A stretch of 47,668 bases of DNA from Pseudanabaena sp. FACHB-2040 (GCF_014696715.1 NZ_JACJQO010000009.1:1-47668), one strand, 5' to 3'; numbered from the stretch's first letter, positions 1 through 8,992 are shown. Notes: generated by a model not told the origin, from the sequence alone. Numbers and translations: made by a program.

Positions 1-76
<76 letters not shown>

Positions 77-258
77 GAAAATTCGAACCAGATGCTCTCA
101 TCCGGTTAACTCTTGCACCCAGTAAGCATTAATGCTAAACTGACTGCAATTTCAATTCGTTAAACGGGAACCTTGGCTTAATATCTAGACTATTTAACTG
201 TCGAGGTTCTCGCAGCCAGTCATGAGTCGCTCTCGCTTCCCCCCTCTGGCGCTTTACC

Positions 259-288
259 AATATAACTACCCCCTTACTCAATTGTCAA
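259..288 (-). promoter_or_regulatory. Probable rrn operon promoter (sigma70-type)
   Basis: On the minus strand, TTGACA (288-283) is followed after 18 nt by TATATT (264-259); the overlapping TTATAT gives a 17-nt spacer. This is close to the sigma70 consensus. It points toward the 16S gene and would place the start near position 252, about 175 nt before mature 16S. No other minus-strand gene lies between, so assignment to the rRNA operon follows from position. It was read by eye, not mapped. Confidence 0.7.
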
Positions 289-403
289 TACAATCGAGAA
301 AAGAAATATCCCCTGCCTCAATCGCCCACCACGTAGGGGTTTCAAGGGTTTAGGAACGGTCTTAAAGTAGGTTTTTGAGAAAAAAAGTTTGAACTTTCTG
401 CGA

Positions 404-440
404 AGAGAGCCCTGCCAGAATCTTTCTAGCAGGGCTCTCT
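404..440. repeat. Perfect 12-bp inverted repeat (stem-loop)
   Basis: AGAGAGCCCTGC (404-415) pairs exactly with GCAGGGCTCTCT (429-440) around a 13-nt loop. Neither strand has an immediate T-run, so it is not a classical intrinsic terminator. It sits between the divergent rrn promoter and glyQ. Confidence 0.7.
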
Positions 441-645
441 GACGGTTAAAGCGATCTTTAGCCCACAGGCGGGGGATCTTTGCGGGCAGGGTTGGTTGCC
501 TCTACTGGAGCGTTTAGACTTTGGGGAACAGGCTTGAACTGGAAGGCTGCTCTTAGATGCTCAGGAAGTTAGGAGCGGCATTCGGTCCGATTCGGGAGAG
601 AATGAATCGGTTGCTGTTGCAGTGTTTGATGAGAGAGGGTTGGCT

Positions 646-1533
646 GTGAATTTTCAATCGGTGATTGCGACGCTGCATGATTTTTGGGCGAAGCAGGGAT
701 GTCTGATTGTGCAGCCCTACGATACGGAGAAGGGGGCAGGTACGAAAAGCCCTCATACATTCTTGCGGGCGCTTGGGCCTGAGCCTTGGTCAGTTGCTTA
801 TGTGGAGCCCTGTCGCCGTCCGGCAGATGGGCGGTATGGGGAAAACCCAAACCGCTATCAGCACTATTACCAATATCAGGTGCTGATTAAGCCATCGCCA
901 GACAATATTCAGGAAACTTACCTGGACTCGCTGCGGGCACTGGGGATTCGGCCGGAGGATCACGATGTTCGATTTGTGGAGGATAACTGGGAGGATGCGG
1001 CAGTAGGCGCTTGGGGCGTGGGTTGGGAGGTTTGGCTTGACGGCATGGAAATCACCCAGTTTACTTACTTTCAGCAGTGTGGGGGAATTGACTGTCGTCC
1101 GGTGTCGATTGAGCTGACTTATGGGCTGGAGCGATTGACGATGTATCTACAGGAGGTGGATGCGATCGCAAAGATTCAGTGGAACGACCACATCACCTAC
1201 GGCGATATCCACATGCAGGGGGAAATCGAGCACTCAACCTACAACTTTGATGAGTCTGACCCGGAGCTGCTGTTTACACTGTTTAACCTGTACCAAAAGG
1301 AAGCAGAACAGCTGATGGACAAGGGATTAGTGCTACCAGCCTATGACTATGTCTTGAAGTGCTCTCACGCGTTTAACCTCTTGGATGCTCGGGGCGTTAT
1401 CTCGGTCACGGAGAGAACCCGCTACATTCGCCAGGTACGGGGGTTGGCTCGGCGAGTGGCTCAGCTGTATTTACAGCAGCGGGAGGAGCTGGGATTTCCC
1501 TTGCTTAAAGAGGTTGCGAGAGAGGCTGCCTAA
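646..1533 (+). CDS. glyQ: Glycyl-tRNA synthetase alpha subunit
   Basis: This is the alpha chain of the alpha2beta2-type glycyl-tRNA synthetase, which activates glycine and charges tRNA-Gly in the cytoplasm; the beta chain (glyS) is not in this window. The protein is almost wholly diagnostic of the family: an N-terminal stretch with the [14 protein letters not shown] and [17 protein letters not shown] blocks, then [13 protein letters not shown] and [10 protein letters not shown]. An upstream in-frame GTG exists at 622. I chose GTG at 646 because GlyQ proteins typically start just before the NFQ/TFQ motif, which gives 295 aa, the usual length. A short gap leads to the DUF4079 gene on the same strand, so the two may be co-transcribed. 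Confidence 0.95.
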   Translation: MNFQSVIATLHDFWAKQGCLIVQPYDTEKGAGTKSPHTFLRALGPEPWSVAYVEPCRRPADGRYGENPNRYQHYYQYQVLIKPSPDNIQETYLDSLRALGIRPEDHDVRFVEDNWEDAAVGAWGVGWEVWLDGMEITQFTYFQQCGGIDCRPVSIELTYGLERLTMYLQEVDAIAKIQWNDHITYGDIHMQGEIEHSTYNFDESDPELLFTLFNLYQKEAEQLMDKGLVLPAYDYVLKCSHAFNLLDARGVISVTERTRYIRQVRGLARRVAQLYLQQREELGFPLLKEVAREAA

Positions 1534-1596
1534 ACGGGCTCAGGTGTGGCATGTTAAGAATTGTTTTGCCACCAACGCAGTTTAGGGAGAGGGATT

Positions 1597-2079
1597 GTGG
1601 TTTCTAGCGTGCGCGCATTTTTACAGCCGATTGCGGACTGGTTTGCGGGTTTTGGGATGCCTGAACCGATTATCCACTGGGGTCACCCGGCCATGATGGG
1701 GATTGTGGTGCTGGTGATGGGCAGCTATACGGCTTGGGCTGGTTGGCAGGGGCGAATTGCTGCCGATGATGAAGTGAAGCTGACTCAGCGATCGAGCCAC
1801 CGTAAGCTTGCGCCTTGGCTGTTTACGTTTATTGCGCTGGGGTATACCGGCGGGGTGCTGTCGCTGGTTATGCAGGGGCAGCCAATTTTTGCCAGTCCTC
1901 ACTTTTGGACCGGAACGGCGGCAGTAACTATGTTGGCGCTGAATGGGCTAATCTCGGCCACTAAGTTTGGCGGCGGCAGTGGGTCGCTGCGGACGGCTCA
2001 TGCTTACATTGGCACCATTGCGATGGTGCTGCTGTTGGTGCATGGCTTCTTTGGGCTGAAGCTGGGTTTGTCTATTTAG
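1597..2079 (+). CDS. DUF4079 domain-containing membrane protein
   Basis: This is a 160-aa integral membrane protein of the DUF4079 family, found in cyanobacteria and plastids; its function is not established. It has about four hydrophobic segments. A conserved His-containing start (IHWGHPAMMG) and a late His-rich helix (LLLVHGFFG) resemble heme- or quinone-type membrane helices, but that is only suggestive. GTG at 1597 was chosen because a purine-rich ribosome-binding site (AGGGAGAGGG, 1584-1593) precedes it; the open frame begins earlier, at 1561. It lies 63 bp after glyQ, so read-through is likely. A hairpin at 2094-2129 follows the stop. Confidence 0.85.
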   Translation: MVSSVRAFLQPIADWFAGFGMPEPIIHWGHPAMMGIVVLVMGSYTAWAGWQGRIAADDEVKLTQRSSHRKLAPWLFTFIALGYTGGVLSLVMQGQPIFASPHFWTGTAAVTMLALNGLISATKFGGGSGSLRTAHAYIGTIAMVLLLVHGFFGLKLGLSI

Positions 2080-2093
2080 TTGAGTTACCCCAC

Positions 2094-2129
2094 TAGAAGT
2101 AGGGGCCTTGTGCTGTACCCCTACTTCTA
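2094..2129. terminator. Probable bidirectional terminator hairpin
   Basis: TAGAAGTAGGGG (2094-2105) pairs perfectly over 12 bp with CCCCTACTTCTA (2118-2129), loop 12 nt. It lies between two convergent genes (DUF4079 + and the DUF697 GTPase -), where a shared terminator is expected. No U-tract follows on either strand. Confidence 0.6.
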
Positions 2130-2167
2130 AAGCAGTTGCTCCAGAGTCATATCTGTTCGATAGGGCA

Positions 2168-3712
2168 TTAACGAGTAGAGGAGTTTTGTCCAGGATCGGG
2201 TGGGGTGGAGAAGATGGCTGAAAATTGGTCGGGCAGGGCCTGTGCGATCGCATCTCTGACAAACGCTCTGATAAAAGCTTCTCGCTGGTTTAAGCGAAAC
2301 TGCTCCTGCACGACTTCGGCCATGCCACCGTCACCCCAAGTCTGGCTGCGGCGAAAGTATTCAATGAAGCTTTTGCCTGCTATACGGGTGAGATAGGCAG
2401 CACTAACGCCTTGTAAAGCCCTGCCAGCCAGCACGGTGGCTAGGTTAGTTTGTAGACCAACTGCCAAAAGCTCAACTGCGCCCCGGACAATGCCTAATCC
2501 GGTTAGGGTCTTGGCGAGAGAAAGGGCCAGCTCTTTGCCTTCTTCCAGGCTGAGGCTACAGTCGTAAACTCGGCCTAGCTCTACGACCATTTGGGCATTG
2601 ATGGCTGCTGCCGCCAGCAAATCCAGACCAGGTAGAGGTGTTACTGCAATCACGCCCGCTCCGATCCACTGATAGCGCTCGACCACTGCATCAGCCTGCC
2701 GCTGGCGCTGATCGTCGATTAGGCGGCGGGCCTCGCTGCTGAGCCGCTGAGCTTGAAGCAGCAGGTTATCGGCGATTAACGTGTCGCCCTCTAGCCAGAG
2801 CACTTCGGCCATGCGCTCAATCAAGGGCACTACGTCAGGCTCCATTTGAAACCAGCCGCCATCTTCTAGAGGCAAAGGAGCTGGATTCGCGGCAATTGCT
2901 AACACATCTGCTGGGGTGAGAACGGTTTGAAAGCGCGATCGCACCCGCTGCAAAATTGCCTCCAGGGCTTCATCGGGAAAACGATCGGCCTTATTGAGGA
3001 CAACGAGAAGGCGCTTGTTGATATCAAGGAGCGATCGCACCAGCTGATACTCCGACTGCCGCAGGTCATCATCAATGACAAACAGCACCAAATCGGCTTC
3101 TGTCGCAAGCTGACGCGCATCCTGTTCCCGCAGGGTTCCAGCGACGCCTGCTTCCGAGATGCCCGGCGTGTCTATCAGCAGGATATTGCGAGAAATTTCG
3201 GCTAGCTGCCAGCGGTAGGTTTGCCGATCAGTTGTGGTGCCCATTGGAGCTGCCACAGCCCCCACGGCCTCACCAATTAAGGCATTGACTAAAGAAGTTT
3301 TACCGGCGGAGCCAACCCCAAAGACTGTTACTGCCAAGTCGCGGCGCTGCATCTCAGTTGTTAGACTTTGGGACTGCTCCTGCAGCGCCTCTCGCGCCAC
3401 CTGATTTTGAATTTGAGCGATCTGCTGCTGCAGGGCGTCGAGCGTTGCTCCCGCCGCTGCCGTCTGATCTTGGGGAGCTTGAGGCCGTCGCTGTGGCTGT
3501 TTGGGGCGTAGAAACAGCCAACCGTAGTAGATCCCAACTCCCAAGGCCAAAAGGAATAACCCAAGCACCAACAGCAGCAGCAGGTTGGCTAGAAGCGGTG
3601 ATGTGAGGGCTAAGCCATAGTAAAAGCGCGAGACAACTTCCACTAGCCAGAGCAGCATGCCCAGAACCAGCACTAAGCTCAGTACCAGAGGAATGAGTTG
3701 CCACCGCCGCAT
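2168..3712 (-). CDS. Membrane-anchored GTPase with DUF697 domain
   Basis: A 514-aa protein with two hydrophobic segments at the N-terminus (about residues 5-70) and a charged, Gln-rich linker. An Era/TrmE-like G domain follows, with a P-loop GVGSAGKTSLVNAL (about 130-143), DTPGIS (G3) and NKAD (G4). The C-terminal DUF697 region (about 350-480) contains a hydrophobic helix with the TPLPGLDLLAAAAINAQM pattern typical of that family. DUF697 GTPases are inner-membrane-associated in other bacteria (YcjF-like); the substrate or partner is unknown. Binding and hydrolysis of GTP is inferred from intact motifs. It is convergent with the DUF4079 gene and divergent from the DUF937 gene. The start at 3712 places the first helix directly at the N-terminus, which fits a membrane anchor. 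Confidence 0.85.
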   Translation of the reverse strand: MRRWQLIPLVLSLVLVLGMLLWLVEVVSRFYYGLALTSPLLANLLLLLVLGLFLLALGVGIYYGWLFLRPKQPQRRPQAPQDQTAAAGATLDALQQQIAQIQNQVAREALQEQSQSLTTEMQRRDLAVTVFGVGSAGKTSLVNALIGEAVGAVAAPMGTTTDRQTYRWQLAEISRNILLIDTPGISEAGVAGTLREQDARQLATEADLVLFVIDDDLRQSEYQLVRSLLDINKRLLVVLNKADRFPDEALEAILQRVRSRFQTVLTPADVLAIAANPAPLPLEDGGWFQMEPDVVPLIERMAEVLWLEGDTLIADNLLLQAQRLSSEARRLIDDQRQRQADAVVERYQWIGAGVIAVTPLPGLDLLAAAAINAQMVVELGRVYDCSLSLEEGKELALSLAKTLTGLGIVRGAVELLAVGLQTNLATVLAGRALQGVSAAYLTRIAGKSFIEYFRRSQTWGDGGMAEVVQEQFRLNQREAFIRAFVRDAIAQALPDQFSAIFSTPPDPGQNSSTR

Positions 3713-3861
3713 AAATAAAACCGCAGCCCGATGCTTAATCTACGCGTAGAGAGAGACCCAGGTTGAGTCTGCCCTCAGGCAGATGAGCTAGGGATGGCCC
3801 AGATCGTACAACCAAGGAGGCTTTGCCACAGCATAGCGTGTAATGCTAACGGGTACGACTT

Positions 3862-4380
3862 ATGGGACTGTTTGATCAAGTTTTAAGTGCAATTAACGAC
3901 CCCAGCCGTCAGGCCAGTCAGGATCAGGTTGGTCAGTTATTAACAACAGTCAACCAGCTCAGCCGCCAATCGAATACCCCTCCTAGCACCATGAATCAGG
4001 CTGTTTCGATCTTGGGTAGCTTCGTGCGATCATCGCTTCAAGATACGCGACAGCGTCAGGGAAATGAGGCAGCCTTGGATTTGGTTAGAGAAGGCAGCCG
4101 CCCAAACAGCAACATCTTACCCAGGCTGTTTGACAATGGGCAGCAGCAACAGCTGGTCAGTGCTTTAACTCAGCGCACTGGCCTAAACAGTGGTCAGATT
4201 ATGACCCTGCTGCCTGTTTTGCTGCCAGTTGTCATGCGGCTCTTGCAGTCGGGCGACACCACTCAAACTGGACCCAGCAATCACAACAGCATCCTCAGCG
4301 CGTTTCTAGATACCAACAGCGATGGCGAGGTGGACATGGGCGACATGCTTAGCCAAGCTAGCCGCTTCTTTACACGTTAG
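3862..4380 (+). CDS. DUF937 domain-containing protein
   Basis: A 172-aa soluble protein. It begins MGLFDQVLSAINDP, the usual opening of cyanobacterial DUF937 (YidB-like) proteins, and is rich in Gln, Ser and Asn. The central part is a predicted bundle of helices, and a stretch around LLPVLLPVVMRLLQ is a strongly amphipathic or hydrophobic helix. Near the C-terminus is a single DTNSDGEVDMGD loop, which matches the spacing of an EF-hand/dockerin-type Ca2+ loop. The function of the family is not established. ATG at 3862 lacks a strong Shine-Dalgarno sequence; an AAGGAGG about 45 nt upstream (3811-3817) is too far away to serve it. Confidence 0.8.
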   Translation: MGLFDQVLSAINDPSRQASQDQVGQLLTTVNQLSRQSNTPPSTMNQAVSILGSFVRSSLQDTRQRQGNEAALDLVREGSRPNSNILPRLFDNGQQQQLVSALTQRTGLNSGQIMTLLPVLLPVVMRLLQSGDTTQTGPSNHNSILSAFLDTNSDGEVDMGDMLSQASRFFTR

Positions 4381-4508
4381 AAAGCGGTTAGCTCGAATAG
4401 ATAGAGTTCATAGGCAATCTCAACAAAGAGCGGGCACAGCCTGATACAAGGCAACTTCAGGCCTAAATAGCGTGCAGCCTATGGAGCTCTATTAATAGCA
4501 GTACAGGG

Positions 4509-4829
4509 CTAAAGGGGATTGTGGGAGAATCGGGTAGTGCGGTTGCGGCTTCGGATGCCGCCGCTGCCACCGGCACTGCCATCGTCAGAGCGGGGCCGGG
4601 CTTTATTAACGCGCAGCTCTCGGCCTAGCCATTCCGCACCATCGAGTTCAGCGATTGCAGCGTCTTCACGGGCTTCCTCTGCCATATCGACAAAGGCAAA
4701 TCCACGCTTCTTACCCGTTTCGCGATCAATGGGTAGACTAATGCGCGTAACCTCGCCATACTCGGCGAAGACATCCCTAATGTCGTCTTCAGTTGCCTGA
4801 AAGGACAAATTCCCAACGTAAATAGTCAC
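4509..4829 (-). CDS. RRM-type RNA-binding protein (Rbp family)
   Basis: A 106-aa protein with one RNA recognition motif: RNP2 (IYVGNLSF, residues 3-10) and RNP1 (KRGFAFVDM, about 42-50), both with the aromatic residues that stack on RNA. The C-terminal tail is short and Gly/Arg/Ser-rich. In cyanobacteria such Rbp proteins include cold-induced forms; I cannot tell which class this one is, and the Gly-rich tail is shorter than in the classical cold-inducible ones. The start codon is GTG at 4829, preceded by GGAGAGAG. It lies 158 bp downstream of the ClC gene on the same strand, with a short inverted repeat (ATGCCA/TGGCAT near 4893-4909) in the gap, so it may have its own promoter. Confidence 0.92.
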   Translation of the reverse strand: MTIYVGNLSFQATEDDIRDVFAEYGEVTRISLPIDRETGKKRGFAFVDMAEEAREDAAIAELDGAEWLGRELRVNKARPRSDDGSAGGSGGIRSRNRTTRFSHNPL

Positions 4830-4987
4830 GACTCTCTCCGACCGGAATACAGAAAGTACTCATTCGGCAAGAATGACCAAAAACGCCTTGAATGCCATCA
4901 TTTGGCATCTATATCCGAATGATTGCTGCCATAATAGCCCATCTTTCATCAAGCTAGCAGTAGCGCACCTTACACCCTCAAGCACTT

Positions 4988-7654
4988 TTAATGAAGGTGT
5001 TGAAAGCTCTTTTGCGACGCTGCTGACTCGCTTGATTCACTGCTAGCAGACTGGCGAACGAGAACAACAGTAGCGTTAGTTTTGTCAGCAATTTCTAGCG
5101 GGATATTGCCCTTGAGAACCTGGCTGAGGAGCCCCTCTCGGCTTGCTCCCACTAAAATAGCGTCACTTTGGTACTGCTGGGCTAGCTTAACAATAGCTCC
5201 AGCAATTTCCTCTTGCTGCACAACTAAACATTTGACGGAGCAGCGTAAGGAGCGTAGGGGTGTAGCCAGTTCTACTAGCAGCTGTTCTTCGTGAATCTGC
5301 AGCTGATCGGATGCCCGTTTTGTCACGCAGCACAACCGCACATCGGTCGCTTCGCCCAAACTGACCAGACCGGGCAGGAGCTGCAGCGCCGCCTGAGAAT
5401 TGGGCCCGCCAGCGGTGGGAATGAGCCAGCGATCGAACTGCAGGTCTTGGCCAGGACGCACCACGATCACAGGACAGGGGGCCTGCCGGATTAGGGTATC
5501 TACTACAACTCCCATAATCCGACCAGGAGTAGTGGGCTGTCGATGCCAGCCTGCCAGTACGAGGTCGATATGGCGTTCTTTGATGACTTCTAGCAAGGTG
5601 CGGCCCACCTCATGAGCAGCTCGCACCTGAAAATGCAGCGGCAATCCATTTCGTTGGGCGTAGGCGGTAGCTAGCTGTTCTAGAGGCTCGCTGTACTTTA
5701 GATTGACGGCAGCCTCTGCTGGGGGAATGCTGCGCGGCACCTGAATGATGTGGACGCACTCTAGTTCGTAGTGCTTGTCTTTTGCGATCGCACCCCCAAT
5801 TTTCAGCAGCAGCGGCGCAGTTTTAGGATCGCTTAGAGGCAGCAACAGCCGACCCTGCCCTATGGCGGGCGCTCGTCGCTGGTAAACCACATAGGAGGGT
5901 TGTGCCTGAGGCCCTGGCTCTATTAGCTGGCCGCTAACCTGATCAGACTCAGCCCGGATAATGTCAGCGCGGGTAATGATTCCGACTAGCTTGGTGCCTT
6001 CAACTACAGGTAGGCGGCTGATTTTGAGGCGGTTGAGCAAATACAGCACGTGAGTCAAAGAAGCCTCTGGCCCCACTGAAACGGGATTGGGCGTCATCAC
6101 ATCAGCCAGTTTTGGGTTGCCCTCAGAGCTACTGGCGGCAACCTCACTTAAATCTGTCTGAGTGACAATGCCCACCAAGCGACCTGAATCTAAAACTGGA
6201 AAGCCTCGGTGGTGTGACCTCGAAAAAGCCTGCACTACCTCGGGTAGGCTAATCTGGCTAGAGAGCGTTTCAACCCGCCGCTGCATCAGATCGGCAGCCT
6301 TAAGGTTGGCCCAGGGGTTGTTAGCTTGAGGCACTGGCTCTAGGTGAATGCCCTGCCAAACCAGTAGGCGGCTGTAGATAGAGCCGTTGGCCACCCGATC
6401 AGCAATTAGGTAGGCAATGCCTGAACCGATCATCAGCGGCAGCACCAGGTTAAAGCTGGCAGTCATTTCAAAGACAATCACAATGGCAGTAATCGGTACG
6501 CCTGTAACAGCACTGAAAAAGGCTCCCATGCCGGTCAAGGCATAGGTCGTGGTGCTAGCCAGATCCGCTGGTGGAGCCCACGCCCCAAAGCCGCTGTAGG
6601 TAGCCTGAGCCACAAAGCTTACAAGACAGCCCAGGGCGGATCCGAGCACCAGCGAGGGGGCAAAGATGCCCCCAGCGGCCCCCGACCCATAAGCCAGCAA
6701 GGTCAGCAGAAACTTGGAGATGAATGCGATCGCAATTAGCTGCCAGCTAGCCGCGCCCGTCACCAAAAACTCCTGCAGACCCGTATTGTCTGCAGCGGCA
6801 ATCGGCAGAAATATGCCTACTACCCCTGTGATCAACCCGGCTAAACCCACTCGCTGGGCCAACCCCAGTTTGAACCGACGAAAAAACTTGAGACTGGCAA
6901 AAATACCTCGGCTAAAGCCCGCTCCCAAAAACCCCGCTAGCACTCCCAGCACAATTAGAAACGGCAAGTCCCGAACAGACAGACCTACGCTAGGAGCATC
7001 GATCACCAAGTTCAGCCCTTGGCCTCCCAAGAGGCGAGAGACTACAGCCCCAATAAAAGACGCCAAGATTGCGCTCCCCAGGGTAAGCCCAGAGAAGTCC
7101 TGCAGCAGTTCTTCGACAACGAACAAAATGCCTGAGATAGGCGCATTAAAGCCAGCGGCCAAACCCGCAGCGGCTCCAGCAGAGATCAGCTGTCGGCGGT
7201 ACTCCGGAGAAGTAGGCACCCAACGGCTAAGCTGAGCAGCCAGGGCCGCACCTATTTGCACTGTCGGCCCCTGCCGCCCCAACGAGAGGCCAGACCCTAG
7301 GGCCAACATGGTGCTAGCTAGCTTCACCAGCGCCACCCGCAGGTTCAGGGCCATCGGTGCAAATCCGAGAGCCGCCTTAACCTGGGGAATACCAGAGCCA
7401 GCCGCTTCTGGGGCCAGCCGCTCCACCAGCCCGCCCGAAAGCCAGCCCCCTAAAAGCCCTATCAGCGGCAGCGCCAGCCACAGGGGCAGAGCCAACCCCA
7501 AGGGCAGGGCTAGGGAACTTCGCTGCAGGGTTAGCCACTCTACCCCCTGCTTTAAAAATACGGCTGCTAGCCCAGATACGACCCCAATGATGCAGGCTTC
7601 TAGAATGGCAGCGCGCTTTCGACTTAGAAACGGCTCTAGGCGTTTGAGCAGCAT
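4988..7654 (-). CDS. ClC-family chloride channel/transporter with CBS pair and two USP domains
   Basis: An 888-aa protein. Residues 1-440 form the ClC membrane core, with GSGIPQ (about 86), GIFAP, a retained Glu pair (VVEELL, corresponding to the internal proton Glu region) and a Tyr before the last helix (SIYSRLL). Two CBS domains follow (about 455-570), then two universal-stress-protein domains in tandem (about 589-735 and 742-870), which usually bind nucleotides. The conserved GREGP filter motif reads GRQGP here, with Gln at residue 128 (codon 7271-7273) in place of the external gating Glu. It presumably moves chloride (or another anion) across the membrane under control of the cytosolic sensors; selectivity is not proven. 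It follows tldE by 33 bp on the same strand, so the two are probably co-transcribed. Confidence 0.92.
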   Translation of the reverse strand: MLLKRLEPFLSRKRAAILEACIIGVVSGLAAVFLKQGVEWLTLQRSSLALPLGLALPLWLALPLIGLLGGWLSGGLVERLAPEAAGSGIPQVKAALGFAPMALNLRVALVKLASTMLALGSGLSLGRQGPTVQIGAALAAQLSRWVPTSPEYRRQLISAGAAAGLAAGFNAPISGILFVVEELLQDFSGLTLGSAILASFIGAVVSRLLGGQGLNLVIDAPSVGLSVRDLPFLIVLGVLAGFLGAGFSRGIFASLKFFRRFKLGLAQRVGLAGLITGVVGIFLPIAAADNTGLQEFLVTGAASWQLIAIAFISKFLLTLLAYGSGAAGGIFAPSLVLGSALGCLVSFVAQATYSGFGAWAPPADLASTTTYALTGMGAFFSAVTGVPITAIVIVFEMTASFNLVLPLMIGSGIAYLIADRVANGSIYSRLLVWQGIHLEPVPQANNPWANLKAADLMQRRVETLSSQISLPEVVQAFSRSHHRGFPVLDSGRLVGIVTQTDLSEVAASSSEGNPKLADVMTPNPVSVGPEASLTHVLYLLNRLKISRLPVVEGTKLVGIITRADIIRAESDQVSGQLIEPGPQAQPSYVVYQRRAPAIGQGRLLLPLSDPKTAPLLLKIGGAIAKDKHYELECVHIIQVPRSIPPAEAAVNLKYSEPLEQLATAYAQRNGLPLHFQVRAAHEVGRTLLEVIKERHIDLVLAGWHRQPTTPGRIMGVVVDTLIRQAPCPVIVVRPGQDLQFDRWLIPTAGGPNSQAALQLLPGLVSLGEATDVRLCCVTKRASDQLQIHEEQLLVELATPLRSLRCSVKCLVVQQEEIAGAIVKLAQQYQSDAILVGASREGLLSQVLKGNIPLEIADKTNATVVLVRQSASSESSESAASQKSFQHLH

Positions 7655-7687
7655 AACCAGCAGGAGCAGGCATCCGTTTAGTATTCA

Positions 7688-8992
7688 CTAACAGCCTGTC
7701 ATAGAGAGCCCTCCGACGATAACCGATGGGGTATAGCAAGAGCCATTCCAATCTGCGTCTCCGCCCAACTCCACAATGTTGGACAGGGCCGTATAAACGT
7801 TGCCAGCAATCATCGTGTCTTTGACCCGACCGACAATTTCGCCATTGCGGATTAGGTAGCCAAGCTCAACATTGACCGAAAATTCACCCGAAATGCCCGC
7901 GCCGCCGCCCAACATCTGATCGACCAGCAAACCCCGATCTAGAGAGGCAATCAAATCGAGCAGGTCTCGCTCTCCGGGCTTGACCAGAGTGTTAAACAGG
8001 CTGGGTGTCGGGTAGCTGCCTAAACCAGGGCGAAAACCGTTGCCGGTAGAGCCGCCCCCCAGTTCGCGGCCCGTGGTACGGTCGGTGTAAAACAGGCGCA
8101 GCACCCCATTTTCGATAAAGGTCAGGGGCTGAGCCGGGGTGCCTTCATCATCAAAGGGGCAGCTAAAGGGACCGGCCTCAGGATCTTGGGAAAAGGTCAG
8201 CTGAGCGCCCGTGACCTGATCGCCAATGCGATCGCTCCAGGGAGAAGACCGCTCCAGCACCCGCTTACCGCTCAAGGCATCTTGCACCGTGCTCCAGAGC
8301 ATATCGGCAGCTTTGGACGTAAAGAGCACTGGCAGCCGCCCTCGAGGAGCCGCCACATTGCGATCGGCCCAATCCAACCGCTGAAGGATTTGCTGGGCCA
8401 GCGCATGGGGATCGAGGGCGTTGCGCCGGGTCTGCCCGTCGGCAACGCTAAGAAAGTCGTCTCCTCGCACCCAATCTGCCGACACATAGCCGTCTAACGT
8501 GGTGTCGCTATAGCTGCAGTCTAGGCCGAGCGTATTGACGATGCGGGTTCTTTCGACGTCGCATTCTAGCTCCGCCTCGCAAATTACCTCTGGGTAGGCG
8601 CTGCGAATTTGATCAATGACTTCTCGGCCTAGCTGCACTAGGTGTTCTACCGGCACCGCCTGTCCCATATCGGGGTAGCGGGTTTGGTTACCAACTGTAA
8701 GCTCGATTGTCTCGGGATCGTTAAGCTCGCTGAGCGCCAACGCTTTGGCTACCAGCGCTTGAGGATCGACATCGCCATAGGCCACTGCCAAACCCGGACG
8801 ACCATCGCGCCACAGCCGCAAAGCTGTCCCTTCTGCTTCGGAGCTTTCTAGCTGCTTAAGTCGGTTCGCCTCAAAAAAGACGGGCCTGGAAACAGATTTT
8901 GACTGCAATATTTCAGCCGCCTCTGCTCCAGACTGGAGCGCCAGATCAATTAGCTTCTCTGGCAGCAAGTCGTCAAAATGGTCAGACCCCAT
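7688..8992 (-). CDS. TldD/PmbA family protein, TldE (PmbA) type
   Basis: A 434-aa member of the TldD/PmbA family. In the known TldD/TldE heterodimer, TldD carries the HExxxH metalloprotease site and TldE is the non-metal partner. This protein has no HExxxH, and it has the conserved DDEGTP and DRTTGRELGG blocks and the C-terminal IVELGGD-type segment, so I assign it to the TldE/PmbA type. No tldD lies in the window. The start at 8992 (ATG) is the first plausible one. It heads a minus-strand pair with the ClC gene (33-bp gap) and is divergent from murJ, with about 150 bp between for both promoters. Confidence 0.88.
   Translation of the reverse strand: MGSDHFDDLLPEKLIDLALQSGAEAAEILQSKSVSRPVFFEANRLKQLESSEAEGTALRLWRDGRPGLAVAYGDVDPQALVAKALALSELNDPETIELTVGNQTRYPDMGQAVPVEHLVQLGREVIDQIRSAYPEVICEAELECDVERTRIVNTLGLDCSYSDTTLDGYVSADWVRGDDFLSVADGQTRRNALDPHALAQQILQRLDWADRNVAAPRGRLPVLFTSKAADMLWSTVQDALSGKRVLERSSPWSDRIGDQVTGAQLTFSQDPEAGPFSCPFDDEGTPAQPLTFIENGVLRLFYTDRTTGRELGGGSTGNGFRPGLGSYPTPSLFNTLVKPGERDLLDLIASLDRGLLVDQMLGGGAGISGEFSVNVELGYLIRNGEIVGRVKDTMIAGNVYTALSNIVELGGDADWNGSCYTPSVIVGGLSMTGC

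Larger units (their letters stand above)
77..645. other. Intergenic region between rrs and glyQ: rRNA leader, promoter and a large hairpin
   Basis: No convincing protein gene is present; the open frames at 553-850 (-) are antisense to glyQ. The rrs-proximal part (77-258, minus strand) is the pre-rRNA leader. Beyond the promoter lies A/T-rich sequence, then a perfect 12-bp inverted repeat at 404-440, then about 200 bp leading to glyQ. I looked for a T-box (the AGGGTGG-type antiterminator signature) upstream of glyQ and did not find one. Confidence 0.6.

Noticed and set aside
441-645. T-box leader for glyQ
   Set aside because: No AGGGTGG-type antiterminator bulge and no specifier-loop layout that I could build.
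6714-7235. Open frame of 173 codons on the plus strand inside the ClC gene
   Set aside because: Reverse reading of transmembrane helices; no domain, no ribosome-binding site.
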